64,000 bases of DNA from Leptospira venezuelensis. GTDB taxonomy: Bacteria > Spirochaetota > Leptospiria > Leptospirales > Leptospiraceae. The DNA is taken from assembly GCF_002150035.1 (NCBI RefSeq), contig NZ_NETS01000006.1, forward strand, positions 248,001 through 312,000, read 5' to 3'. Under the pieces are notes generated by a model. The model was not told the DNA's origin. It ran no database searches and saw nothing but the letters and a program-made list of their open reading frames with translations. Positions 8,033-16,508 of this stretch are shown one piece after another (within the stretch, counting starts at the first letter, position 1; each line of letters begins with the position of its first letter). The translations under genes and the position numbers were made by a program.

Positions 8033-8944
8033 TTAGTATGCTTTTGCTCTTAGAGCAGCAATTCTTTCTTCTAGAGGAGGGTGGGTTGCAAATAAAGAAG
8101 CAAGTCCCCCGGCTCTGTTGGAAATTTTCAAAGCGGCGATTGTTTCTCCTCTTTGGTCGATTGGATCTCTAGAGAAAGCTACTTTTAATCTTTCTAAAGC
8201 GGAGATCATGCTGGATCTGCCGGCTAATTTTGCTCCACCAGCATCTGCACGATACTCTCTTGCTCTGGAAACATAAGCTACCACTATTGATCCTAAAAGT
8301 CCGAAGGCTACCATCAGAAGTTGTCTGATCATGAACTCCATGAAGAATCCACCGCTGGATCCTCTTTCGTCGTTACGATTCAATTGAGAAACGATAACTT
8401 TACTTACGATCCAAGAGAAGAAGATCACAAATGAGTTGATCACTCCTTGAACCAATGTCATAGTCACCATGTCTCCATTGGCAACGTGAGAAAGTTCGTG
8501 TCCTAAAACCCCATCCAATTCTTCACTATCCATTCCGTTCAAAAGTCCAGTAGATACAGCTACTAATGCACTATTTCTACTCGGACCTGTAGCGAATGCA
8601 TTGATCTCAGGTGATTCGTAATATCCAACTTCTGGCATAGGGAGGCCTGCAGCTGAGGCCAATCTTTGCACCCTAGTTAAAAGATCTCTTTGCCATCCGG
8701 ATGCGTTTCTAGGATCGATAACTTGGACTCCCATGGAGGACTTTACCATAAACTTGGAAAGCAGCAAAGAAATGAATGCGCCTCCCATACCCCAGATAGC
8801 AGCAAATAGAAGGGTAGTAGCGTAAGGTACTCCGGATTTAGCTAGATATACATCTAGTCCAGTAAGTCTGAGTATCAATCCGATCGTGAAAATTACCGCG
8901 ATATTAGTTAACGCGAATAATCCAAATCTGCGAAAAAGCGCCAT
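8033..8944 (-). CDS. htpX: HtpX membrane-bound zinc metalloprotease
   Basis: A 303-residue M48-family protease of the inner membrane, involved in quality control of membrane proteins. Two N-terminal membrane segments (about residues 8-26 and 38-58) precede the zinc motif HELSH (about 149-153). Two further hydrophobic segments follow (about 165-185 and 205-225), with the third ligand region in AREYRADAGGA. The C-terminal FATHPPLEERI is typical of HtpX. The length matches the family (about 280-300). A Shine-Dalgarno-like AAGGAG lies about 12 bases before the start. It stands between the NCS2-type operon and apt, with its own hairpin terminator. Confidence 0.95.
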   Translation of the reverse strand: MALFRRFGLFALTNIAVIFTIGLILRLTGLDVYLAKSGVPYATTLLFAAIWGMGGAFISLLLSKFMVKSSMGVQVIDPRNASGWQRDLLTRVQRLASAAGLPMPEVGYYESPEINAFATGPSRNSALVAVSTGLLNGMDSEELDGVLGHELSHVANGDMVTMTLVQGVINSFVIFFSWIVSKVIVSQLNRNDERGSSGGFFMEFMIRQLLMVAFGLLGSIVVAYVSRAREYRADAGGAKLAGRSSMISALERLKVAFSRDPIDQRGETIAALKISNRAGGLASLFATHPPLEERIAALRAKAY

Positions 8945-9024
8945 AGGCGAACAGTTCTCCTTTTTAGAAGTTTTTTAGGCCTCGGTAACTCCGTGCCCGC
9001 CGGTCTTCTAAATTCCGGTATTGA

Positions 9025-10632
9025 TTAGACCGCTCTAGGTTCCTTCTTTAAGAAAGAAGCGATAAGAAAAAGTCCCGCAAGTGATAAATATGACCAAACA
9101 AATGGACTCAGGTTTAGCTGAAAAGAGTTCAAAATTGCATTTCCCGCCAAAGAATATGAATGTATAAATCCTGTTCCAGCTAGGAATGCGCCTATCAAAC
9201 TGGCGATTATAGCCTTCTTAAAATCTCTATCAATTACGAAAGTTGCGATTGCAGCCCAAACCATAGAAGAAAGTAAAAACCCCTGAGACAAACTCAAAAG
9301 TCCACCTAGAGAATACGGGAAGATAGGTTGGTCTAGAGGGACTGTCGAAAGCCAGATATTCTGAGTTTTAGAGGCCGCCTCTGTTCCTTCTATCGCTTTT
9401 GCAAGAATTGGTGCAGCATAATTAAATGCACTTTGGATCATCAAAACTCCCCAACCTGCAAGCGCAGGAAGAAGTCCAAGTACAACCGCAGGTGCATGTC
9501 TAGTAGGAGTTGCTTCGAATGCTTGTGCTCCGATCACGATACCTATCCAGAGTACAATCGCCATTCCTGCTTCCACTGGGATGAGAGCACATACAAAACT
9601 TACTAAACCAAAGAACGCAATCAGGGTCATGAAAATTCCGTTCAAACTGGAATAACCGGATCTAGCACCTAGAGCCTTCCAACCTGGATGACCAATATAA
9701 ATTGTAGTTGGGAAAGGAGATCCGAATAAAGAACCAACGATTGTTCCTACACCATTCATCATGAGAGAATTTCTGGTATTATATTTATCTCCAGCGGCTT
9801 CTGCAGATTCAATATTCTGTAAGGAACCGATTACATTAAAAATTCCCATTGGTAGGATCACAGATAAATATTCTCGGATACCGATTTGGCTCCAAGCTTC
9901 GAATAGATCGCCACCACTCCATATAGGTAGGTTAAATCCGAAATCGATAGAGGAGTGTAAAGCAGCTCCATCCATCATTTGTTTCCCGGTTAAATGAGGA
10001 AGATACCATGCGAGTAAGGTTCCTACGATTACAGAGATAAGCCCGCCTGGGATCTTAAATGGAAATACCACTCTTCCGAAATATTGCAGAAGTATAATCC
10101 CGAATGGAACGAATGCAACGAGTGGATTCAAGAATGTACGGACTAAAAAGTCCATGGAGATAAATGTAAGAGCGATTCCTGCGAGCGCAGAAAGAAGTGC
10201 GGCTCTTGGGGTTGCCTTCCGGATCTTCTCTGCGACAAATGCTCCAAAAAATTCGATCAAACCGGATACAAAACTTGCTAGGAGTCCAATAGACCAAGCT
10301 GCTTTATAACTGTTTGTCTTTTGGTAAACTGGGAACATTACGAAAAAGACGAATGCAAATAAGGAAACAGTATTGATCCCGTAAGGTAATGCAGTTACAT
10401 CACTTCTGTTTTCAGAAATCGCGAGTTGTCTTGCTTGCCAAGCATAGAAAAGATTTCCGACTAGAAGAGAGATTGCGGCTCCGGGAATCACAACTCTGAA
10501 CACGAAATCTTGAGGCATTCCGCAAAAACCGATACACAAAGCAACCAAAACCAAAATTTGGATCAGGTTATCGATCATTAAGCCGAAAAATCCATCTAGG
10601 TCCCCGGCAACAAACCACTTGTATTTGCTCAT
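9025..10632 (-). CDS. NCS2-type (xanthine/uracil-like) permease
   Basis: A 535-residue polytopic protein with about 12-14 hydrophobic segments. The early segment ALPYGINTVS (about residues 82-91) and a later Gly-rich repeat around ESAEAAGDKY are typical of the NCS2 nucleobase transporter superfamily. I expect proton-coupled import of a purine, pyrimidine or related compound; the substrate cannot be assigned. It overlaps the upstream SspB-like gene by four bases (ATGA-type), so translation is probably coupled. The apt gene lies about 1 kb further on in the same direction and could act on imported adenine, but htpX and a terminator separate them. Confidence 0.75.
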   Translation of the reverse strand: MSKYKWFVAGDLDGFFGLMIDNLIQILVLVALCIGFCGMPQDFVFRVVIPGAAISLLVGNLFYAWQARQLAISENRSDVTALPYGINTVSLFAFVFFVMFPVYQKTNSYKAAWSIGLLASFVSGLIEFFGAFVAEKIRKATPRAALLSALAGIALTFISMDFLVRTFLNPLVAFVPFGIILLQYFGRVVFPFKIPGGLISVIVGTLLAWYLPHLTGKQMMDGAALHSSIDFGFNLPIWSGGDLFEAWSQIGIREYLSVILPMGIFNVIGSLQNIESAEAAGDKYNTRNSLMMNGVGTIVGSLFGSPFPTTIYIGHPGWKALGARSGYSSLNGIFMTLIAFFGLVSFVCALIPVEAGMAIVLWIGIVIGAQAFEATPTRHAPAVVLGLLPALAGWGVLMIQSAFNYAAPILAKAIEGTEAASKTQNIWLSTVPLDQPIFPYSLGGLLSLSQGFLLSSMVWAAIATFVIDRDFKKAIIASLIGAFLAGTGFIHSYSLAGNAILNSFQLNLSPFVWSYLSLAGLFLIASFLKKEPRAV

Positions 10633-11111
10633 TTCTTTGTTTTACTCCCGAAGTCTACTTGGATTACATTATCTTTTCGTTTTGAAGATTTTGATTCTGG
10701 ATCGGAAACTTCTTCTTTGGTCTCTACCGAAGAAATTTCCTCTTTTTTAGGAGGAAGTTCCGGTTTACCTAAATAAATTCTCATTTGAGTGACTGTTTGT
10801 TGGGACTTGTCGAAATATCTGAAAATTCCATCCCAGGGGAGAAAGACTTCTTCCCAAGTGTAGCCGAACTGTAGTTCTGCGTAGACCCATTCTTCTTCTA
10901 TTTTGATATCTCTTGCGGCGCGGGGTCCTATGACTAGGATGATACCTGATTCGGGCTCTTCTCCCACTAAACCTCTTTTTCCAATTTTCAGATCTGGATG
11001 AGGCATTACGTGTACATAAAAGGTTCCGAACCTTTCCCAGTACACCGAAAAGAGTTGTTTTTTGAATTCTCGAAGTGCCTGTATGTCTTCTAAATTCGGA
11101 CTATCCATCAT
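10629..11111 (-). CDS. SspB-like candidate ClpXP adaptor
   Basis: A 160-residue soluble protein. The core (about residues 20-110) has SspB-like features: YVHVMPHPD, then GIILVIGPRAARD and FGYTWEEVFLPWDGIFRYFD, matching the pattern in which small beta strands are followed by a conserved V-P-W/F-x-A-I segment. After a charged linker of about 40 residues the C-terminus is short and hydrophobic-basic (NVIQVDFGSKTKK), as in the XB tails with which SspB proteins bind ClpX. SspB delivers ssrA-tagged proteins to ClpXP. This is inference from layout, as identity is low. It overlaps the dehydratase gene by 11 bases and the permease by four. Confidence 0.55.
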   Translation of the reverse strand: MMDSPNLEDIQALREFKKQLFSVYWERFGTFYVHVMPHPDLKIGKRGLVGEEPESGIILVIGPRAARDIKIEEEWVYAELQFGYTWEEVFLPWDGIFRYFDKSQQTVTQMRIYLGKPELPPKKEEISSVETKEEVSDPESKSSKRKDNVIQVDFGSKTKK

Positions 11112-12987
11112 TTTTCAACTTACGCGAGGTTTCCTCGCTGATATATTCTTTATGTATTTTATATTCAGGCACTAGTGCTTTGAAAGAAGAGAAGATCTCT
11201 TCTTCTCGATCCGATTTTGCCGCCTCTAATAACGCGTTAAATCTGGCCTGGAAGCTGCTAGGATCTCCTTCCTCCAAGGGGGCTGCAATCCTGATTTTAG
11301 GGTGATGTGTTTTTTTGATCCCTTCTAGATCTAACAGCAGTTCTTCGAATAGTTTTTCTCCAGGTCTTAAACCTGTGAATACGATTGGAATATCAGTGTA
11401 AGGGCGAAATCCTGAAAGTCGGATCATATCTTCTGCAAGATTTAGGATCCGAATAGGTTCTCCCATTTCTAAGAGAAAAATTTCTTCCTTCTCCCCCATA
11501 GCTGCTGCTTGCAAAACCAATTGTGTAGCTTCCGGGATTGTCATAAAATAACGAATAATATCAGGATGGGTCACGGTCACAGGGCCACCATTGCTGATCT
11601 GTTCTCTAAATCTAGGAATAACTGAACCGCTGGAACCTAATACGTTACCGAATCTTACAGTAATAAATTTTGTTTTCGTGCCCTGGGAGATTGCTTGCAG
11701 ATATAACTCTGCAACTCTCTTGGAAGCACCCATTATGTTTACTGGATTGACTGCCTTGTCTGTGGAAATTAAAACAAAACGTTCGGCCCCATAAATTCGA
11801 GAGATATCTGCTAAGTTCTTAGTTCCGAGTACATTATTTAATACTGCTTCGGATGGATTGATCTCCATCATAGGTACATGTTTGTAGGCTGCAGAATGAA
11901 ATACTACTTGGGGACGATCCGTTTCGAAAACAGAACCTATCCTCAACGGATTTTTGATATCTGCGATCACCGCTTTAAATTGAATACCGCTGTCTTTAAA
12001 AACTTTTCTGAGTTCGTAATCTATCTCATACAGAGGAGTTTCCGCAGAATCGAGCAGGATCATTTTTGCCGGATGGAATACTGCAACTTGTCTGCATAAT
12101 TCGCTCCCGATGGATCCACCGGCACCTGTGATGAGAACGGTTTTACCAGCAATATAAGAACGGATAGATTCTATTTCCAGATCTACAACTGGACGTCCGA
12201 GCACATCTTCTACCCGGATCTCTCTTAATTGTTGTACTTTAGGTGGGTCAAAAAATAGAGAACCCAAAGAGGGGAGGATCTTAAAATCTACATTTTCGGA
12301 TTCGAAACTTTTGATGAGTTTACCGATTTGTTTTCCGTCGGGATTACTAAATGCAATCAGTACCTTTTTGATTTCCAAGGACCGGATCAATGATTCTGCC
12401 TGGTCCATTTTTCCAAGGACCGGCACTCCCTGGATATGTGCTCCAATCTTGGATTCGTCATCGTCCAGGAGACCTAAAGGTAAAAGATTCAGGTCATTAT
12501 GCCTTCTTAATTCAGTGAGAAGTGTTGCCCCAGTCTTTCCAGCGCCCAAAATCAGTGTAGGAATTCCTTCTCCCTGTTTTTTGCGTAGAATATACTGATC
12601 TCTGACTAGTCTCCAGGAAAGGCTGCGAATACACAAAAATCCTAAGAGGAGAAGAGTATCTATAACAGGGATCATTCTGGAAAGATGTTCGAATCCGTTG
12701 TAAAATAAGAGCGCTGTATTAGAGATCAGTGAGGAAAGGATGGTGGTCTTGATGATCTCCACCAGATCGTGAATGGATGCGTAAGCCCAGATTGATCTGT
12801 AAATATTCGAAAATAAAAATACTAAAGAACGACAAACTACTACGATGAGTAGAGGAATAAAAAAGTCGTTAGGTTCCTGTAAAAACGCAGTGGATTCGAA
12901 ACGGATCAGGTGGGCTAGAAAATAGGAGAGGATCATGAAGCTTAAATCCAAAGGGAAGAGAAGGCTTCGACGATTCCATTGACTCAT
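11101..12987 (-). CDS. WbpM/CapD-type membrane-anchored nucleotide-sugar 4,6-dehydratase
   Basis: A 628-residue protein of standard length for the family. Four N-terminal membrane segments (about residues 10-115) are followed by a first Rossmann-type domain (about 145-260, LILGAGKTGATLL). The SDR catalytic domain follows (about 290-570), with TGAGGSIGSEL as the NAD-binding loop and STDKAVNPVNIMGASK carrying the Ser-Met-Lys active-site set found in WbpM/FlaA1/PglF. It is expected to convert UDP-GlcNAc to the 4-keto-6-deoxy sugar at the inner face of the membrane, for surface polysaccharide or O-antigen. It is the first gene of a three-gene overlapping operon. Confidence 0.9.
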   Translation of the reverse strand: MSQWNRRSLLFPLDLSFMILSYFLAHLIRFESTAFLQEPNDFFIPLLIVVVCRSLVFLFSNIYRSIWAYASIHDLVEIIKTTILSSLISNTALLFYNGFEHLSRMIPVIDTLLLLGFLCIRSLSWRLVRDQYILRKKQGEGIPTLILGAGKTGATLLTELRRHNDLNLLPLGLLDDDESKIGAHIQGVPVLGKMDQAESLIRSLEIKKVLIAFSNPDGKQIGKLIKSFESENVDFKILPSLGSLFFDPPKVQQLREIRVEDVLGRPVVDLEIESIRSYIAGKTVLITGAGGSIGSELCRQVAVFHPAKMILLDSAETPLYEIDYELRKVFKDSGIQFKAVIADIKNPLRIGSVFETDRPQVVFHSAAYKHVPMMEINPSEAVLNNVLGTKNLADISRIYGAERFVLISTDKAVNPVNIMGASKRVAELYLQAISQGTKTKFITVRFGNVLGSSGSVIPRFREQISNGGPVTVTHPDIIRYFMTIPEATQLVLQAAAMGEKEEIFLLEMGEPIRILNLAEDMIRLSGFRPYTDIPIVFTGLRPGEKLFEELLLDLEGIKKTHHPKIRIAAPLEEGDPSSFQARFNALLEAAKSDREEEIFSSFKALVPEYKIHKEYISEETSRKLKNDG

Positions 12988-13092
12988 TAAGTAAAAAAAA
13001 TGTCGCTTGTGAGGAAAAGTCCAATCTTTTTGAGTTTTTTAGGTTGCTTAAAAACCCGATCTGATTCGAAACTTTAAAGGGCTTTTATTCTA

Positions 13093-13569
13093 GTGAAAGA
13101 ATTGATCGTCAATTTACAAGGCAAACTGGATTCCCTACTCGGGAACTCTTTCCGAGAAAAAACGGATCCATTACTTCGAAGTGAGCCTCATAAAATTCTG
13201 CTCGATGCCAGAGACCTGCAAGTCTGGGATGAGAACGGTTTACTCTCTCTAAAAAATTCTTCTCTTACACATTTGAATTCACAATACGCTGCTTGCGGAT
13301 TGTCGGAAAGTCTAATCGGAGATTGGAATCGCCTGGGGCTACGAGAAAAAATCCCGTATTTCAAAACTAGAGAAGAAGCTAAATATTATTTGGTTTCCGG
13401 CCAAAATTTAGATCCGAGTTTTGAACCTAACGAAAGTACTACGGCCTGTCCAGCTTGCCTCCAAATCTTGAGAGTGCAGGGAAAAGGAAACTACCGTTGT
13501 CCATCCTGTGACCATACCTTTTACCTGACCGCAGACTATAGAACGGCTAGTTACGAAAAATTATTGTAA
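13093..13569 (+). CDS. STAS-like protein with C-terminal zinc ribbon
   Basis: A 158-residue protein starting at a GTG (13093). Residues 1-100 read like a STAS domain (beta strands ELIVNLQGKL and KILLDARDL, then helix), the fold of anti-sigma-factor antagonists, but the usual phosphorylated Ser/Thr motif is not clear. Residues about 118-140 hold two CxxC pairs (CPAC and CPSC), a zinc ribbon. The combination suggests a partner-switching or protein-binding module with a metal-stabilised tail. It is divergent from the dehydratase operon and lies 72 bases upstream of the adenylate cyclase gene, so a shared signalling role is possible but not shown. Confidence 0.68.
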   Translation: MKELIVNLQGKLDSLLGNSFREKTDPLLRSEPHKILLDARDLQVWDENGLLSLKNSSLTHLNSQYAACGLSESLIGDWNRLGLREKIPYFKTREEAKYYLVSGQNLDPSFEPNESTTACPACLQILRVQGKGNYRCPSCDHTFYLTADYRTASYEKLL

Positions 13570-13641
13570 TCCATTCGGAAATAAATTTCCAAATTTTATA
13601 GGCTTGCCAGAAAAAATTCGGACTGGCCCTGTTACTATTAT

Positions 13642-16482
13642 ATGGGTACACAGACTTCTCACAAGCCAAGTTTCGGGCAAAAATTCCTAGATCTTACTCT
13701 AGTTCTTCCGAGACTATTTTATTCAGGGATACGAGCAAAACTCGCCTGGTTTACCGGAAGTCTGATCGTTCTTACCATTCTAATACTTTCTATTATTTAC
13801 GTGAGGCAACAAACCGAAATCCTCACTGACAGTTATGATAGAGAGGCGGCTATTTCCAGAAAATACATCTCTTCTCTCGTTCTGGAATTAGATAATATTT
13901 CTCAAAGTTTGATCCGAATCGAAGAATTTCGCGACCGGGTTAGTAAACAAACAGAGGCATTAAAAAAATATAAAACAACCAAGACTGTAGTTCAGGAAAA
14001 GAAGGTCTCCTTTTTCGGGATTAAGACAAGTTTATTCGGAGCCTTGGGAAAGAATACGGTCCGAAAAACTTTGGATACTTATTATTCTGCCTATCTTTCC
14101 AAGGACGATATACAGGTCCTAGAAAAAAACATTCGTACCCAGCTCCAGCATGGGGGAGATGGAGAAGTTTCCGATAAGGAGTTTGCCCGCCTGCAAGGTA
14201 TGGCCAAAAAATTCGTATTTGCAGATAGAGAAGTAGGCCTAATCAGAAAACGGTTAGGCGAATTAAAAGAAAATCAGGAAAAACCGGATAATACAGAGAT
14301 CTCTGCTGCAGAAGAAGAACTCCGCAAAAAATCACTAGTAACTCGAAAGCTTAGATCCGACTTAGATGAAAATATAGTTTCTATACTTGCAGATTCTAAA
14401 AAGAGAAAGATTAAAGAATTAGGATTGGATACAGGCAGATTCAGGATCCAAACATTTCCTGTCTCTGGCATCATTCAAGGAGAAGCTTCCGAGCCTACAT
14501 TAGATACTAAAATTTTTGATTCAGAATCTTCTTTGAACCAAGCACCTATGGAAGAGAATTTGGAAGAAGGATTAAAATCTGCATTAAATTCACTTTTAGA
14601 AGGTGCAGGCGTTTTAGGTGAGATCCCTCCTACTTCTTTCCAACAAAACGGTTTGGAATTACAGGCATTATATTCTCCTCATTTTAGAAATCCTGCATCT
14701 ACTGAAAGAGCCAAACTTTTGGAATCCAGAAGAATTACACTTGGTCCTTGGACAAATTATCTAAGAGAAGAACAGGAAATTCTAACAGAACTTTCTAAGA
14801 TTCCACCTATTTTAGAAGCTAGGCTTAAAGCTCTAAAAGAGAAAAAGCCTCCAATTCCTCCTTTCAAGGACAAAGACTTTAAAAGCCAATACACTCAATA
14901 CGCGGCTTTAATTCGTAAAAGAAATTTATTATATGCTACCTATCTTCGAAACAATCCTCCTAAAGAAGAGGAAGAATTGGAAGTGGAATCTTTTGGATCT
15001 ATCCGAGATTCTGCATTAGAAGACCAGATCCTACTCAGATTCAGACCAGATGGTTCCGACTATGGTAGATCAGTTCAATCGGCAGAAGGAAAAGAAATTT
15101 TCCAAAAACGTTGGAATTCCGTCAGAGAATGGATTTATTCGGGAGAAAGTGAAACTCCTACTGCGAAATTAAAGGCTCTATTTCCGGATGGGATCATCGG
15201 AAACAGTAGAACAGAAGCAGAGCAGATTCTTTGGAAATTGGACTCTACTCCTTTAATCTCTGAAGTTTCGGAAGATCTTCCTACAGTTGTATTGGCCTCC
15301 AATTTTTCAGGAGTGATCCGAACTGTAGTGGATAGAACGGAAGGTTTGCGATCTATTCGGCAAAATAGAGACAGAGCAGTACTTTCTGCATTAGGGATCT
15401 GCGGGTTTTCCATCTTCTTGGCAGTCTTTATCTCTGGTTTTGTAGTGCAAAAGATCAAACGTCTTATTCGCAACGCGGAACAAGTAGGTAGGGGAGATCT
15501 AAACGTAGAATTTGAGCAGGGTGGAAGCGATGAATTCGGTAATCTTTCCGTTGCCCTCAACCAAATGGTGACCGGTCTTCGAGAAAGAGAGAAGATTAAA
15601 GGTATTCTTGGAAATATGATCGACCCTGTGGTAGTCGGAGAAGCTATGAAAGACCTTGCGGCTCTCAAAAGGGGTACCGAAAAAAGAGTAACCGCATTCT
15701 TCTCAGACGTAGCAGGATTTTCTAATATTAGCGAAAAGTTAAGTTCTGTAGAATTGTCTGAACTTCTAAATGAATATCTTTCCGCGATGACCTTGATCTT
15801 AAAGGATCATGATGGTGTTTTGGATAAGTACATCGGGGATGCGATCGTAGGTATTTTTAATGCTCCGGTAGAGGTAGAAGGCCATTGTTTAAAAGCAACC
15901 CGAGCTTCTATCAAGATGTTAGATAAACTAGAAGAACTAAGATCTGGTTGGAAGAAGGCACAAAAATATATTCCGGACGCAAGAGATATGCATATTCGTA
16001 TCGGTTTGAATACGGGACTCGCCAAAGTCGGATTCATGGGAACGGATGCTCTAGCATCTTATACAATGATGGGAGATACAGTAAATCTTGCGGCTCGTTT
16101 GGAAGCTGCAGGTAAAGACTATGGGGTTTCCATTTTAGTTTCGGATGCAGTCCATTCCGAGATTAAGGATTCTATCTTTACTAGAAAATTGGATTTGGTC
16201 CGAGTAAAAGGTAAAAATGAACCTGTGATCTTGTACGAAGCAATCTCTGAATTGAAGGGTGTTGCCTCCGCCAAAAAAGAGATTATCGGCTTATATGAAG
16301 AAGGTTTGGCATTGTATCTAGATCGTAAATGGGAACCTGCCATTAAGAAGTTCAAAGAATCTGAAAAAGCAAAGGGTAAAGAGGATAAAGCAGTCCAATT
16401 ACTCGTAGAAAGATGTAATGAATATAAAAAAACTCCGCCTCCGGTCTCTTGGGACGGAGTATATACTAGAGATCATAAGTAG
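13642..16482 (+). CDS. Transmembrane HAMP adenylate cyclase (class III)
   Basis: A 946-residue receptor-type cyclase. TM1 (about residues 35-54) and TM2 (about 578-602) bracket a very large extracytoplasmic region of some 520 residues rich in charged helices. A HAMP domain (about 602-655) and a class III cyclase domain (about 675-860) follow. Metal-binding Asp residues are in FFSDVAGFS and KYIGDAIVG. The substrate Lys is in the latter motif and the matching position in SYTMMGDTVNLAARL is Thr, the Lys/Thr pair common in bacterial adenylate cyclases; the transition-state Asn and Arg (NLAAR) are present. The C-terminal 90 residues look TPR-like. It should make cAMP in response to an external cue. 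Confidence 0.88.
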   Translation: MGTQTSHKPSFGQKFLDLTLVLPRLFYSGIRAKLAWFTGSLIVLTILILSIIYVRQQTEILTDSYDREAAISRKYISSLVLELDNISQSLIRIEEFRDRVSKQTEALKKYKTTKTVVQEKKVSFFGIKTSLFGALGKNTVRKTLDTYYSAYLSKDDIQVLEKNIRTQLQHGGDGEVSDKEFARLQGMAKKFVFADREVGLIRKRLGELKENQEKPDNTEISAAEEELRKKSLVTRKLRSDLDENIVSILADSKKRKIKELGLDTGRFRIQTFPVSGIIQGEASEPTLDTKIFDSESSLNQAPMEENLEEGLKSALNSLLEGAGVLGEIPPTSFQQNGLELQALYSPHFRNPASTERAKLLESRRITLGPWTNYLREEQEILTELSKIPPILEARLKALKEKKPPIPPFKDKDFKSQYTQYAALIRKRNLLYATYLRNNPPKEEEELEVESFGSIRDSALEDQILLRFRPDGSDYGRSVQSAEGKEIFQKRWNSVREWIYSGESETPTAKLKALFPDGIIGNSRTEAEQILWKLDSTPLISEVSEDLPTVVLASNFSGVIRTVVDRTEGLRSIRQNRDRAVLSALGICGFSIFLAVFISGFVVQKIKRLIRNAEQVGRGDLNVEFEQGGSDEFGNLSVALNQMVTGLREREKIKGILGNMIDPVVVGEAMKDLAALKRGTEKRVTAFFSDVAGFSNISEKLSSVELSELLNEYLSAMTLILKDHDGVLDKYIGDAIVGIFNAPVEVEGHCLKATRASIKMLDKLEELRSGWKKAQKYIPDARDMHIRIGLNTGLAKVGFMGTDALASYTMMGDTVNLAARLEAAGKDYGVSILVSDAVHSEIKDSIFTRKLDLVRVKGKNEPVILYEAISELKGVASAKKEIIGLYEEGLALYLDRKWEPAIKKFKESEKAKGKEDKAVQLLVERCNEYKKTPPPVSWDGVYTRDHK

Positions 16483-16484
16483 TT

Positions 16485-16508
16485 TTAACCGAGTTTAAAA
16501 CCGGTTAA
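16485..16508. terminator. Possible bidirectional hairpin between cyclase and recD
   Basis: TTAACCG (16485-16491) pairs with CGGTTAA (16502-16508) around a 10-base loop, at the junction of convergent genes and overlapping the last codons of recD. No good T tract follows, so termination here is tentative. Confidence 0.35.

Noticed and set aside
15135..15668. Long minus-strand open frame inside the adenylate cyclase gene
   Set aside because: It is the reverse-strand shadow of a well-supported gene, and the translated sequence has Ser/Arg-rich composition without domains.
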